Shown piece after piece: positions 25,475 to 34,385 of a stretch of 64,000 nucleotides of DNA (position 1 is its first letter; each line of letters begins with the position of its first letter). Source of the DNA: Crocinitomix catalasitica ATCC 23190 (lineage in GTDB: Bacteria > Bacteroidota > Bacteroidia > Flavobacteriales_D > Crocinitomicaceae); assembly GCF_000621625.1 (NCBI RefSeq), contig NZ_KK211319.1, forward strand, positions 5,677 to 69,676. Reading direction: 5' to 3'. The position numbers and the translations under genes are program-made. The notes under the pieces were generated by a model. It did no database searches. It was not told where the DNA came from and saw only the letters and a program-made list of their open reading frames with translations.

Positions 25475-26887
25475 ATGCCAATTTACGTTAAATTTAAATC
25501 AGATTCAAAGCTAAAAAATAGGTTGTACCTAGTTTCAGACGAAAAAGAGTTGAAAAAATTAGATTTGGACAAGAAGTCATTGCAATATTTCACCAATAAT
25601 TTAGCGGCTGAAAAATTTGCATCCATAAATAATGCTGGTGAATTTGTTTTGGTTGCTAAAATTGGCGATCTAAAGGATGATTTAGCAGCGAACAAAGTAA
25701 GAGATTTAGGATTTGAAGTCTATGAATTTCTTAAAAACAAATGTGCTGCATTATTGGTTTCATCTAATAATAAATTAGCGGTTGAATTGTTTGCTGAAGG
25801 CGTTGGACTTTCGTCTTATACTTTTGAAAAATACAAATCAGCTGAGAAAAAGGCTAAGATTAAATTAAAAGGAATTTTCACGGACAATAAATCTGCGAAA
25901 TTAGCAGAGGTTGGACATATTGTTGATGCTACGGCTTGGGCAAGAGAATTAGTAAATGAACCTTTATCCTATTTAACAGCTGAGCAATTATCTGCTGATA
26001 TCGCTGAGAAATGTCAACCAGTTGGTATTAAAGTGGAGGTATTGAATAAACAAAAAATTCAAAGTCTAAAAATGGGCGGTCTTTTGGCTGTAAATAAAGG
26101 GTCTATTGATCCTCCAACATTTACAATACTTGAATGGAAACCAAAAAACGCGGTGAATTCGAAACCAATTGTATTGGTTGGTAAAGGTATTGTTTATGAT
26201 ACCGGAGGTTTAAGTTTAAAACCTACCGCTAACTCAATGGATTTCATGAAGAGTGATATGGGTGGAGCAGCAACTATGGTCGCTGTAACATACGGAGCGG
26301 CACAATTAAAATTACCTTTACATATCATCACATTAATTCCAGCTACAGATAATAGACCCGGCGGAAATGCTTATGCACCTGGCGATGTAGTAACCATGTT
26401 TGACAATTCGACTGTAGAAGTATTGAATACAGACGCGGAAGGACGAATGGTTTTAGCGGATGCTTTGGCTTATGCTAAAAAATACAAACCAGAATTGGTA
26501 ATTGATGCAGCAACTTTAACAGGTGCAGCTGCACATGCAATTGGAAGTTTTGGTATTGTGGCGATGGGGAATGCAAAAAAATCAGAAATGAAAGCTTTAG
26601 ATAAAGCTGGACATAAAGTTCACGATAGGATTGTAGAATTTCCTTTCTGGGACGATTATAAAGAAGAATTACAATCTACCATTGCCGATCTTAAGAATTT
26701 AGGTGGACCGGCTGCAGGAATGATTACTGCAGGTAAATTTTTAGAACATTTTACAGACTTTCCATATATTCATTTAGATATTGCTGGACCAGCATTCACG
26801 CATAAGAAAGATGGATATAGAGGTCTAGGTGGAACAGGAGCTGGTGTTAGATTATTAGTTGAATTTTTGAAAAACAGAACAAAATAA
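25475..26887 (+). CDS. pepA: Leucyl aminopeptidase (M17 family)
   Basis: 470 residues from the ATG at 25475 (MPIYVKFKSD). An upstream in-frame ATG at 25448 overlaps the promoter box and is rejected. The N-terminal regulatory domain covers about 1-150. The catalytic domain shows GKGIVYDTGGLSLKP with the metal-ligand Lys and Asp, MKSDMGGAATM with the Asp ligand, and the M17 signature NTDAEGRMVLADAL. It removes N-terminal residues from peptides in the cytoplasm using two metal ions. It is coupled to pdxA through a one-base stop/start overlap (TAATG). Confidence 0.93.
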   Translation: MPIYVKFKSDSKLKNRLYLVSDEKELKKLDLDKKSLQYFTNNLAAEKFASINNAGEFVLVAKIGDLKDDLAANKVRDLGFEVYEFLKNKCAALLVSSNNKLAVELFAEGVGLSSYTFEKYKSAEKKAKIKLKGIFTDNKSAKLAEVGHIVDATAWARELVNEPLSYLTAEQLSADIAEKCQPVGIKVEVLNKQKIQSLKMGGLLAVNKGSIDPPTFTILEWKPKNAVNSKPIVLVGKGIVYDTGGLSLKPTANSMDFMKSDMGGAATMVAVTYGAAQLKLPLHIITLIPATDNRPGGNAYAPGDVVTMFDNSTVEVLNTDAEGRMVLADALAYAKKYKPELVIDAATLTGAAAHAIGSFGIVAMGNAKKSEMKALDKAGHKVHDRIVEFPFWDDYKEELQSTIADLKNLGGPAAGMITAGKFLEHFTDFPYIHLDIAGPAFTHKKDGYRGLGGTGAGVRLLVEFLKNRTK

Positions 26888-27939
26888 TGGAGCAAAATAA
26901 ATCAATAAAAGTTGGTATTACACTTGGTGATATAAACGGTGTTGGAATTGAGGTTATTTTAAAAGCCTTGAGCAATAGTGATGTTTATGCCAATTCAACA
27001 CCTATAATTTATGGATCATCAAAAACGATTTCGTTCCATAAAAAGGCGATTGATGATAAAGATTTCAAGTATTTGGTCATCAATGATGCCAAGGAAGCGA
27101 AGCCTAAAAAGGTGAATCTGATTAACGTTTGGAATGAGGATGCTAAAGTTGTTTTAGGTGAGAAGAATGCCAATGGCGGAACCTATGCTTTAAAGTCATT
27201 AGAAGCGGCGACAAAAGATTTAATGGAGAATAAGATTGATTGTTTAGTCACTGCTCCTATAAATAAAGATTGTGTTCGTGATGCAGGATTTGAATTCCCG
27301 GGTCATACAGAGTATTTGGCAAGTAAATCAGATTCGGAAGATGTTTTGATGTTTATGGTGGCGGAGACTTTAAAAGTTGGCGTTGTTACCGGTCATGTTC
27401 CATTGAAAGATGTTGCGGCATTAATTACGAAAGAATCAATAGAGAATAAGTTGCGATTAATGTTGAAGACATTGCGTCAAGATTTCTTAATTGCGAGTCC
27501 AAAAATTGCTGTTTTAGGACTAAATCCTCATGCAGGAGATAGAGGAACAATTGGGCAAGAAGAATTGGATATAATTAACCCAACAATTCAGAAATTAAGA
27601 GATGAAGGAGCGTTAATTTATGGTTCATATTCGGCAGATGGCTTTTTTGGATCATCAAATGCAAAGAATTTTGATGCTATTTTAGCAATGTATCACGATC
27701 AAGGATTAACTGGATTTAAAGCGATTTCATTTGACGAAGGCGTTAATTTTACGGCGGGATTAAAGATCGTTCGAACTTCACCAGATCATGGTACAGCCTA
27801 CGATATAGCAGGGAAAGGAATTGCTTCAGAACGATCTTTTAGGAATGCATATTATTTAGCTTGTGATATTTTTCGCAACAGAGAAAAGCATGCGATAATG
27901 AATGAAAACCCATTAAAAAAACAAACAACAAAAAAGTAG
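26887..27939 (+). CDS. pdxA: 4-hydroxythreonine-4-phosphate dehydrogenase
   Basis: 350 residues, usual length. It oxidises 4-phosphohydroxy-L-threonine with NAD+ in pyridoxal-5'-phosphate synthesis. It starts VGITLGDINGVGIEVILKAL. Metal-binding His residues lie in GHTEYLA, NPHAGDRGTIG and MYHDQGLTGFKA. It ends TSPDHGTAYDIAGKG, a strong family signature. It follows pepA with a one-base overlap. The next gene has its own promoter. Confidence 0.96.
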   Translation: MEQNKSIKVGITLGDINGVGIEVILKALSNSDVYANSTPIIYGSSKTISFHKKAIDDKDFKYLVINDAKEAKPKKVNLINVWNEDAKVVLGEKNANGGTYALKSLEAATKDLMENKIDCLVTAPINKDCVRDAGFEFPGHTEYLASKSDSEDVLMFMVAETLKVGVVTGHVPLKDVAALITKESIENKLRLMLKTLRQDFLIASPKIAVLGLNPHAGDRGTIGQEELDIINPTIQKLRDEGALIYGSYSADGFFGSSNAKNFDAILAMYHDQGLTGFKAISFDEGVNFTAGLKIVRTSPDHGTAYDIAGKGIASERSFRNAYYLACDIFRNREKHAIMNENPLKKQTTKK

Positions 27940-27951
27940 TTATTCAAATTC

Positions 27952-27983
27952 TTTTGTTGATAGAATTTTTATTATTACCTTTG
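27952..27983 (+). promoter_or_regulatory. Promoter (TTTTG, 19-bp spacer, TACCTTTG) for DUF177-rpmF
   Basis: A close match to the Bacteroidota consensus: TTTTG at 27952-27956, 19-bp spacer, TACCTTTG at 27976-27983, 17 nt before the ATG at 28001. Confidence 0.75.
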
Positions 27984-28000
27984 CCGTCTATTTTTTGAAG

Positions 28001-28546
28001 ATGGTGAAGAAGAGCGAATTTTATATTCAATTTACGGGGCTGCCGGATGGCATTCACAACTATCAATATAAAGTAGACAATACGTTCTTTACAGAATTTA
28101 ATTATTCGGATATTGAAGATGCAGACTTAATAGTTGATTTAGCATTAGAGAAGAAGCCGAATATGTTAATTGCAAATTTTAGCATTAAAGGAGTCTTTAC
28201 TGTGATGTGTGACCGTTGTACGGACAGTTGTCAAGTAAAAGTTAAAGGAGGAGATGAGATCATCTACAAGTTTACAGAAGAGGACATAGATGATGAGAAA
28301 ATAATTGCAGTATTGCCGAATGAGATTGGAATCGATATTTCGATGCCAATTTTTGAGATCAGCTCTTTATTGTTACCTTCAAAGAGGACGCATAAAAAAG
28401 GTGGTTGTAACGAAGAAATGTTAAATGCGATTGATAATTATTTAATTGTTGAGAGCACAGGAAATAAGAGTGTCGGAGGAGACGAAGACGAAGAGAGTAA
28501 TGACGAAATTGACCCGAGATGGTCAGCATTGAAAAATTTAAAATAG
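28001..28546 (+). CDS. DUF177 (YceD-like) protein
   Basis: 181 residues. It has the DUF177/YceD pattern, including a Cys cluster CDRCTDSCQVKV at about 68-79 and an acidic C-terminal stretch ending DPRWSALKNLK, a motif usual at the end of this family. It sits immediately before rpmF, the conserved location; YceD family members are linked to 23S rRNA processing or large-subunit assembly. The start is the ATG at 28001; a TTG two codons earlier is in frame but less likely. Confidence 0.88.
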   Translation: MVKKSEFYIQFTGLPDGIHNYQYKVDNTFFTEFNYSDIEDADLIVDLALEKKPNMLIANFSIKGVFTVMCDRCTDSCQVKVKGGDEIIYKFTEEDIDDEKIIAVLPNEIGIDISMPIFEISSLLLPSKRTHKKGGCNEEMLNAIDNYLIVESTGNKSVGGDEDEESNDEIDPRWSALKNLK

Positions 28547-28566
28547 AAATACTAAATTAAAGTAAA

Positions 28567-28758
28567 ATGGCACATCCTAAGAGAAAAATATCTAAGACTA
28601 GAAGAGATAAAAGAAGAACGCATGTAAAGGCAGTTGCGGATAATATTTCAACTTGCCCTACTACAGGTCAACCACATTTGTTCCACAGAGCACATTGGCA
28701 TGAGGGGAAATTATATTACAAAGGAAAAGTTGTAATGGAAAAAGAAGTGGCAATTTGA
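28567..28758 (+). CDS. rpmF: 50S ribosomal protein L32
   Basis: 63 residues. The basic N-terminus [17 protein letters not shown] is the L32 signature. The C-terminal half is of the zinc-free kind: only one Cys remains ([18 protein letters not shown]), instead of the two CxxC pairs. It is cotranscribed with DUF177 and ends at a terminator (28791-28837). The 245-bp gap before fabH contains this terminator and no gene, so plsX, often found here, is absent. Confidence 0.95.
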   Translation: MAHPKRKISKTRRDKRRTHVKAVADNISTCPTTGQPHLFHRAHWHEGKLYYKGKVVMEKEVAI

Positions 28759-28790
28759 TCCACTAGTACTTTTTATTTAAACCTATTTAA

Positions 28791-28837
28791 GGGTAGCAAA
28801 AGTGAGTTTAATAACTTACAATTGTTATCCTTTTTTT
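28791..28837 (+). terminator. Rho-independent terminator after rpmF
   Basis: GGGTAGCAAAAGTGAG (28791-28806) pairs with CTTACAATTGTTATCC (28815-28830) over about 14 of 16 positions including G-U pairs, then seven T. Confidence 0.75.
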
Positions 28838-29003
28838 AGTTTATACTCGTTAGATTTGAATCGAAAAAACGTCGATTTTCATTTTTTTTAGGTCAAAACA
28901 CAGATGATTTAGTAAAAACATGGTCGAATTGATCTTTTTTTGATAAATTTAGTCCCCCGTTTATATTTAACACGAATTCGGGTTTTGGTAAGCAAAAAAT
29001 CGT

Positions 29004-29990
29004 ATGAACAAAATTTCAGCAGCTATAACAGCAGTTCAAGGATATGTCCCTGAAAGGATATTAACCAATGCCGATCTTGAGAAGATGGTCGACACAAATG
29101 ACGAATGGATTACTTCAAGAACTGGTATAAAAGAGCGTAGAATGGCCGCAAAAGGCGAAGCGCTTTCAGATTTTGGAGTTAAAATAGTAGAAGGGATTTG
29201 TGAGAAAAGAGGAATTTCTCCATTAGAAATAGACATGATTGTTGTTGGGACAATCACAGGTGATTATAGATTTCCAAGTAGTGCAAATGTAATCTGTGAC
29301 AAAGCAGGTTGTACAAATGCTTGGGGTTTTGACCTTAGTGCTGCATGTTCGGGGTTTTTATATGCCTTAGATATCGGTCGAGTATACATAGAAAATCAAA
29401 CACATAAAAAAGTAATTGTAATTGGTGCAGATGTAATGTCTAGTATTATCAATTATGAAGATAGAGCAACCTGCATTATTTTCGGTGATGGTGGTGGCGG
29501 TGTTCTTTTAGAAGCAAATGACGAAGGTTACGGTATTCAAGATACGATCCTTAGATCTGATGGATCGGGACGTGAATATTTATTGCAATCTATAGGAGGA
29601 TCAAAAGAGCCAATCACTAAAGAAAATGTTGGATCTCCAGGACAGTTCGTTTATCAAGAAGGTCAAACAGTTTTCAAAAATGCGGTGCGTAATATGGCAG
29701 ATGTCGCTGCAGAAATAATGGAGCGTAATAAATTGTCAAGTGAAGATGTTGATTGGTTAGTGCCACATCAAGCAAATCTTCGAATTATTGATGCAACTGC
29801 AAATAGAATGGGCTTGGATAAAGAGCGTGTAATGGTAAATATTCAGAAGTTTGGTAATACAACAGCTGGAACCATTCCATTGTGTTTATGGGAATGGGAA
29901 GATAAATTAAAAAAAGGAGATAACCTCGTCCTTGCGTCTTTTGGCGGAGGATTTACATGGGGATCAATTTATTTAAAATGGGCGTATTAA
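29004..29990 (+). CDS. fabH: Beta-ketoacyl-ACP synthase III
   Basis: 328 residues. It starts fatty-acid synthesis by condensing an acyl-CoA with malonyl-ACP. The catalytic Cys115 is in DLSAACSGFLYAL, the His in WLVPHQANLRI, and the Asn in KFGNTTAGTIPL. Early motifs GYVPERILTN and DEWITSRTGIKERR are standard. A weak promoter (TAAATTTA at about 28943) precedes it. It is followed by accB and accC, which supply malonyl-CoA, forming a fatty-acid initiation cluster. Confidence 0.96.
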   Translation: MNKISAAITAVQGYVPERILTNADLEKMVDTNDEWITSRTGIKERRMAAKGEALSDFGVKIVEGICEKRGISPLEIDMIVVGTITGDYRFPSSANVICDKAGCTNAWGFDLSAACSGFLYALDIGRVYIENQTHKKVIVIGADVMSSIINYEDRATCIIFGDGGGGVLLEANDEGYGIQDTILRSDGSGREYLLQSIGGSKEPITKENVGSPGQFVYQEGQTVFKNAVRNMADVAAEIMERNKLSSEDVDWLVPHQANLRIIDATANRMGLDKERVMVNIQKFGNTTAGTIPLCLWEWEDKLKKGDNLVLASFGGGFTWGSIYLKWAY

Positions 29991-30029
29991 TACCCTAATA
30001 ATTTAATTAGAAATCATACGGAATAAAAC

Positions 30030-30521
30030 ATGAGCATGGATATAAAAGAGATTCAAAACCTTGTAAAATTCGTTGCCAAATCTGGTGTAAACGAAGTAAG
30101 TATAGAACAGGGTGATTTTAAAATCACTATAAAAACTGAAGCTGAAAAACACGAACAACAATACATTGTTCAACAGCCGCAACAAGCAGCAATTCAAGCT
30201 CCACCAGTTCTAAATCAAGTAGCAACACCAGTCGTGGATCAAGGTGCACAAACTACTGCAGAAGCTGATGACAATGGTAATTTAATTACGATTAAGTCAC
30301 CAATGATCGGTACTTTCTACCGTAAGCCTTCTCCTGATAAAGATGCGTTCGTAAATATTGGCGATAACATTAGTGTTGGTGATGTAATTTGTGTTGTTGA
30401 AGCAATGAAACTTTTCAACGAAATTGAAGCAGAGATTTCTGGTAAAATAGTAAAAGTATTAGTTGATGATAATTCTCCAATTGAGTATGATCAACCTTTA
30501 TTTTTAGTAGAGCCGGCATAA
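30030..30521 (+). CDS. accB: Acetyl-CoA carboxylase biotin carboxyl carrier protein
   Basis: 163 residues. An N-terminal helical segment (MDIKEIQNLVKFVAKSG; an ATG at 30036 is an equally plausible start) is joined by a Pro/Gln/Ala linker (about 50-90) to the C-terminal biotinyl domain, which has PMIGTFYR and the biotinylation site EAMKL (Lys127 counted from 30030). It carries the carboxylated biotin between AccC and the carboxyltransferase. Confidence 0.96.
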   Translation: MSMDIKEIQNLVKFVAKSGVNEVSIEQGDFKITIKTEAEKHEQQYIVQQPQQAAIQAPPVLNQVATPVVDQGAQTTAEADDNGNLITIKSPMIGTFYRKPSPDKDAFVNIGDNISVGDVICVVEAMKLFNEIEAEISGKIVKVLVDDNSPIEYDQPLFLVEPA

Positions 30522-30655
30522 TCGATTCTTTTAATTATTTTAGTATTATTCTGTATAGAGTAGTACTGACGTGTAACACAAAGAAACACGTTTAAATTAT
30601 TCGGTTTATTTGAATCTAAAATTGATTCATTTGGCCTCAATTTAATTGTAATATA

Positions 30656-31999
30656 ATGTTTGAAAAAATACTTATAGCAAATAGAGGAGAAATTGCACTT
30701 AGGGTTATCCGTACGTGTAAGGAGATGGGGATTAAGACAGTTGCAGTCTATTCAACTGCAGACAGAGATAGTTTACATGTGCGTTTTGCAGATGAGGCTG
30801 TATGTATTGGACCACCGCAAAGTTCAGAATCATATCTAGATATCGTTCGAATTATTGCAGCGTGTGAAATTACTAATGCAGATGCTGTTCATCCAGGATA
30901 TGGGTTTTTATCAGAAAATGCTTCTTTTTCTAGAATTTGTGCTGAAAATGGAATTAAATTCATTGGTGCAGGTCCAGAAATGATTGATGCAATGGGTGAT
31001 AAAGCTTCAGCAAAAGCAACAATGATTAAAGCTGGTGTACCTTGTATTCCAGGTTCGGCAGGTCTTTTAAAAGATCTTGATCATGCGATTGAAACAGCTA
31101 AAAAAGTTGTTTACCCAGTTATGATTAAAGCAACTGCCGGTGGTGGTGGAAAAGGGATGCGTGTTGTTTGGTCTGATGAAGAAATGGAAGATGCATGGAA
31201 CTCAGCTCGTCAAGAATCGAAAGCCGCTTTCGGAAACGACGGCATGTACATGGAGAAATTTATTGAAGATCCAAGACATATTGAAATTCAAATTGCCGGT
31301 GATAAATTCGGTAATGCTTGTCATTTATCTGAAAGAGATTGCTCTATTCAACGTAGACACCAAAAATTAGTGGAAGAGACACCTTCTCCTTTTATGACGG
31401 ATAAATTGCGTGCTAAAATGGGACGTGCTGCTATCAAAGCTGCTAAAGCGGTTAAATACGAAGGTGTTGGAACAATCGAATTCCTTGTGGATAAAAACCG
31501 TGATTTCTATTTCATGGAAATGAATACCAGAATTCAAGTAGAGCACACAATTACTGAAGAGGTAATTAATTATGATTTGATTAAAGAACAAATTAAATTG
31601 GCTTACGGTGAAAAAATAACTGGAAAAGAGTATTTCCCAACAATGCATGCAATTCAATGTCGAATTAATGCAGAAGATCCTTTAAATGATTTCAGACCAA
31701 GTCCAGGTAAAATAACGGATTATCATGAACCAGGCGGACACGGTATCAGAATTGATACGCACGTATACGCCGGTTATGTTATACCGCCTTACTACGATTC
31801 AATGATCTCTAAATTAATAACTGTTGCTCAAACGAGAGAAGAGGCCATTACTAAAATGGTGCGTGCATTAGATGAATACTTTATTGAAGGTGTAAAAACT
31901 ACAATTCCTTTTCATCAACAATTAATGCAAGACCCTGACTTTAGAGCGGGGAACTTCACGACTAAGTTTATGGAAACTTTCGAGATCAAAAAATACTAA
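30656..31999 (+). CDS. accC: Acetyl-CoA carboxylase biotin carboxylase subunit
   Basis: 447 residues, standard length. It begins [25 protein letters not shown]. The ATP-grasp domain contains [12 protein letters not shown] (glycine-rich loop), the [13 protein letters not shown] segment, the [13 protein letters not shown] biotin/bicarbonate loop and [16 protein letters not shown]. The C-terminal domain shows FRPSPGKI. It carboxylates the AccB biotin with bicarbonate and ATP. A 134-bp leader separates it from accB; a terminator follows at 32023. Confidence 0.97.
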   Translation: MFEKILIANRGEIALRVIRTCKEMGIKTVAVYSTADRDSLHVRFADEAVCIGPPQSSESYLDIVRIIAACEITNADAVHPGYGFLSENASFSRICAENGIKFIGAGPEMIDAMGDKASAKATMIKAGVPCIPGSAGLLKDLDHAIETAKKVVYPVMIKATAGGGGKGMRVVWSDEEMEDAWNSARQESKAAFGNDGMYMEKFIEDPRHIEIQIAGDKFGNACHLSERDCSIQRRHQKLVEETPSPFMTDKLRAKMGRAAIKAAKAVKYEGVGTIEFLVDKNRDFYFMEMNTRIQVEHTITEEVINYDLIKEQIKLAYGEKITGKEYFPTMHAIQCRINAEDPLNDFRPSPGKITDYHEPGGHGIRIDTHVYAGYVIPPYYDSMISKLITVAQTREEAITKMVRALDEYFIEGVKTTIPFHQQLMQDPDFRAGNFTTKFMETFEIKKY

Positions 32000-32022
32000 G
32001 ATTTTTATTATCAAAATTAACG

Positions 32023-32052
32023 AAAAGGTCACTGATTTCCAGTGGCCTTTTT
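32023..32052 (+). terminator. Rho-independent terminator after accC
   Basis: AAAAGGTCACTG (32023-32034) pairs with CAGTGGCCTTTT (one G-U) across ATTTC, ending in T's. Confidence 0.85.
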
Positions 32053-32087
32053 GTTTGCTTTATTCTTTTTGAGTTGTCAGTGAAAAT

Positions 32088-32924
32088 CTAACTGAATTCT
32101 CTAGACATTTTATTGGATTTAGCTTTGAAGATATTTTTCAATTGAAAATTTGTTGGCTGCATTGTGATACTCCAAATCAATAAAGGAATTAATCCGTGAG
32201 GTAAACGATAAATTGTTTCGAATACTTGGTTTATAAAAAAGGCTATTTCGTTCGATTCATGCACAAAAGCATAAGTTCTTGCTATGGCCGTTAAGAATCC
32301 CCAAACAATTAAGTACCAAATAATATACGGTCGAATTTTAGGGATAAATATGAGTACAGCACAGATAATATCAATCCAACCTATAATATACAAGAAATTA
32401 ATGGCCTCACCCGTGTCTATTTGGAGCGAATTTGTTGTTAATACCAAGAAGTTAGAAGGCACGATATGGTAACCAATCGCATAGAATGCGTGACCAATAA
32501 AAGTCGCCGATACCAATAATTGTAGTATAAAAATCAATCTTCTTTTATTCAAATCACCCCGCATTACATGAATATAGGTGATCGGAATCCCCACTTGGAT
32601 GGAACATTCTACAATTTGCTCGGGCAAAAAACCTGCATTAGCATATCCAACGTAAACCTGAATGAAAATGATAAATGATGCTAAATAGAATATAATTAAG
32701 CCATATTTTTTGATTAAAAGGCTGCTATTAATTAAAGGTAAAATGGCTAGAATTAGCAGGATGATACCATTCACTTTTTGAAAAGCCAATCCGCTTTGAA
32801 ATATAATATCAAAATGTAAATTCGCTGTAAGGTGTAAAATTCCTTTACCAATAATTAGTAATAACACCGAAATACCTAATAGGCGCTTTATTCTTTTGTC
32901 AATTGTACTAGTCAACATGCTCAC
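32088..32924 (-). CDS. Multi-pass membrane protein of unknown function
   Basis: 278 residues, not recognised. About seven to eight hydrophobic segments (for example LLGISVLLLIIGKGILHL, GIILLILAILPLI, GLIIFYLASFIIFIQVYVGYA, FIGHAFYAIGY, LYIIGWIDIICAVLIFIPK, YIIWYLIVWGFLTAIA). No catalytic motif is evident beyond scattered His and Tyr in helices. Its start overlaps the end of the upstream minus-strand gene by 17 bp, so the two are translationally coupled. Confidence 0.6.
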   Translation of the reverse strand: MSMLTSTIDKRIKRLLGISVLLLIIGKGILHLTANLHFDIIFQSGLAFQKVNGIILLILAILPLINSSLLIKKYGLIIFYLASFIIFIQVYVGYANAGFLPEQIVECSIQVGIPITYIHVMRGDLNKRRLIFILQLLVSATFIGHAFYAIGYHIVPSNFLVLTTNSLQIDTGEAINFLYIIGWIDIICAVLIFIPKIRPYIIWYLIVWGFLTAIARTYAFVHESNEIAFFINQVFETIYRLPHGLIPLLIWSITMQPTNFQLKNIFKAKSNKMSREFS

Positions 32925-34212
32925 TTAAATCTACTTTTTTAATTTCGTAATAAATTGTATCTTCTTGCTGTAAAGGATTCATTCGAATAAACCATTTTTG
33001 ACCGGTGTAAAATGATCGCTCAATTATAAATTGGCCTTGTTCTTTATCAATAGAAAATTCGTCTTTATTCGTGTTAAAAGGTTTGCCCATATTAATTGCT
33101 GATCGTGGCGTAACAATCCCATTTAAGGTCATTAAATCTTTTGATTCGAATAAGTCAAATCCACCAAAATTAGCATGACCATTAGATGAGAAATAAAACG
33201 ACCCACTTTTTAGGACAGGATTGATTTCATCGTAATTAGGCGTATTGATTATATCGAGCGGAACTATATCTTCAACTTTATTATTTTCCAAATCGAGTTT
33301 AGCTACAAAAAGGTCTTTGCTACCGTTTCTGTCTGACGAGAAATACAAGAGGTTTTTATCTGAAACGTAATATGGATTACCATTAAATGTACCCGTATTA
33401 ATTTCTTCTGGTAGTTGAATAGGTTGAAGCCATTTTTTACCTTCTTTTACCGCGAACCAAATACTTGAAACATGACCTTCATTTTTGGTAAAGAAAGCAT
33501 ATTCATTTCCTGCAGGAAATTGAATATCAGTATAGGCAGGTAAATCACCTTTCCATTTTTTTACTTTTTCACCCTTTTTCTTTTTTACGAGGCGTTTAAA
33601 TTCATCATTATGAATGATTAACAATTCGTTATTGCCAATAGTTGTTGCCGATTGATTAAACTTCAGCGTATCTAAAATAGTCGCTTTTGGTTCCCAATAA
33701 TTATAATCAGTAACGAGTGCTAAAGACCTTTGATAAAGTTGAAAGTCATCTACCGTAAAAGGATAATCACTTTCATATTGACCATTTGGCAAGTCGCCAT
33801 ATAGTTTTTTGAAGGCTTTTTGATTGTGTTTTACTTGATCATATTGTCCCATTTTCATACCCGTCTCGAAATAATAGAAATAATGATGAGGATCTTGTTC
33901 GACCGCGAAATCTATACCACTGTTAAAGTAAATCATTGCCGAGTCAAGTTTATTTTGCTCGTAGAGTATTTTCGCTAAAAACAATTGTGCTTCGGTTAAA
34001 GCAAAGCTTGTATTAATAGCTTCGTATAATGATATTTTTGCACCTTCAAGTCTACCTTTTGCATACAATTCACAGGCTTCATTGTATAAGGGGAGAGCTT
34101 CGTATTGATCTGCACTATTCAGTCCTTTTGGATGATCAGGATGTTCGTGAATTTCCTGTGTTATTCCAGATAAAGACAATGTTAAGACGGCTGATAGCAA
34201 TAGTTTTTTCAT
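32908..34212 (-). CDS. Periplasmic TPR + WD40-like (PD40) beta-propeller protein
   Basis: 434 residues. The signal peptide is about 1-18 (KLLLSAVLTLSLSGITQ). An N-terminal TPR-like helical region (about 30-150: YNEACELYAKGRLEGAKISLYEAI, LFLAKILYEQNKLDSAMIYF) is followed by WD40-like PD40 blades (about 270-400) with NPYYVSDKNLLYFSSDRNGSKDLFVAKL, INPVLKSGSFYFSSNGHANFGGFDLFES and NMGKPFNTNKDEFSID. Such proteins often carry a C-terminal OmpA domain, but none is present here. Possibly involved in envelope or T9SS functions; this is inference from architecture. Confidence 0.75.
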   Translation of the reverse strand: MKKLLLSAVLTLSLSGITQEIHEHPDHPKGLNSADQYEALPLYNEACELYAKGRLEGAKISLYEAINTSFALTEAQLFLAKILYEQNKLDSAMIYFNSGIDFAVEQDPHHYFYYFETGMKMGQYDQVKHNQKAFKKLYGDLPNGQYESDYPFTVDDFQLYQRSLALVTDYNYWEPKATILDTLKFNQSATTIGNNELLIIHNDEFKRLVKKKKGEKVKKWKGDLPAYTDIQFPAGNEYAFFTKNEGHVSSIWFAVKEGKKWLQPIQLPEEINTGTFNGNPYYVSDKNLLYFSSDRNGSKDLFVAKLDLENNKVEDIVPLDIINTPNYDEINPVLKSGSFYFSSNGHANFGGFDLFESKDLMTLNGIVTPRSAINMGKPFNTNKDEFSIDKEQGQFIIERSFYTGQKWFIRMNPLQQEDTIYYEIKKVDLSEHVD

Positions 34213-34349
34213 GTTTGTTATTCATTTATAGAGCAAATTTGAGGAATCTATTTCGAAATAAACTGCATGTTACCAATCCTTAACTTAAACCTAAAATTGA
34301 ATTGATTTTTTGATGTTTTAGAATTAACAATGCCTTGTCACCTTCGCTA

Positions 34350-34357
34350 TAATTTTG
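34350..34357 (+). promoter_or_regulatory. -7 box TAATTTTG upstream of the 34386 gene
   Basis: TAnnTTTG match 29 nt before the ATG at 34386. It would leave the alternative ATG at 34368 almost leaderless. Confidence 0.5.
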
Positions 34358-34385
34358 CATCGAACAAATGTTTAAAAATCGACAG

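Noticed and set aside
28759-29003. Possible riboswitch in the gap before fabH
   Set aside because: The only clear fold is a Rho-independent terminator for rpmF; no known riboswitch core is visible.
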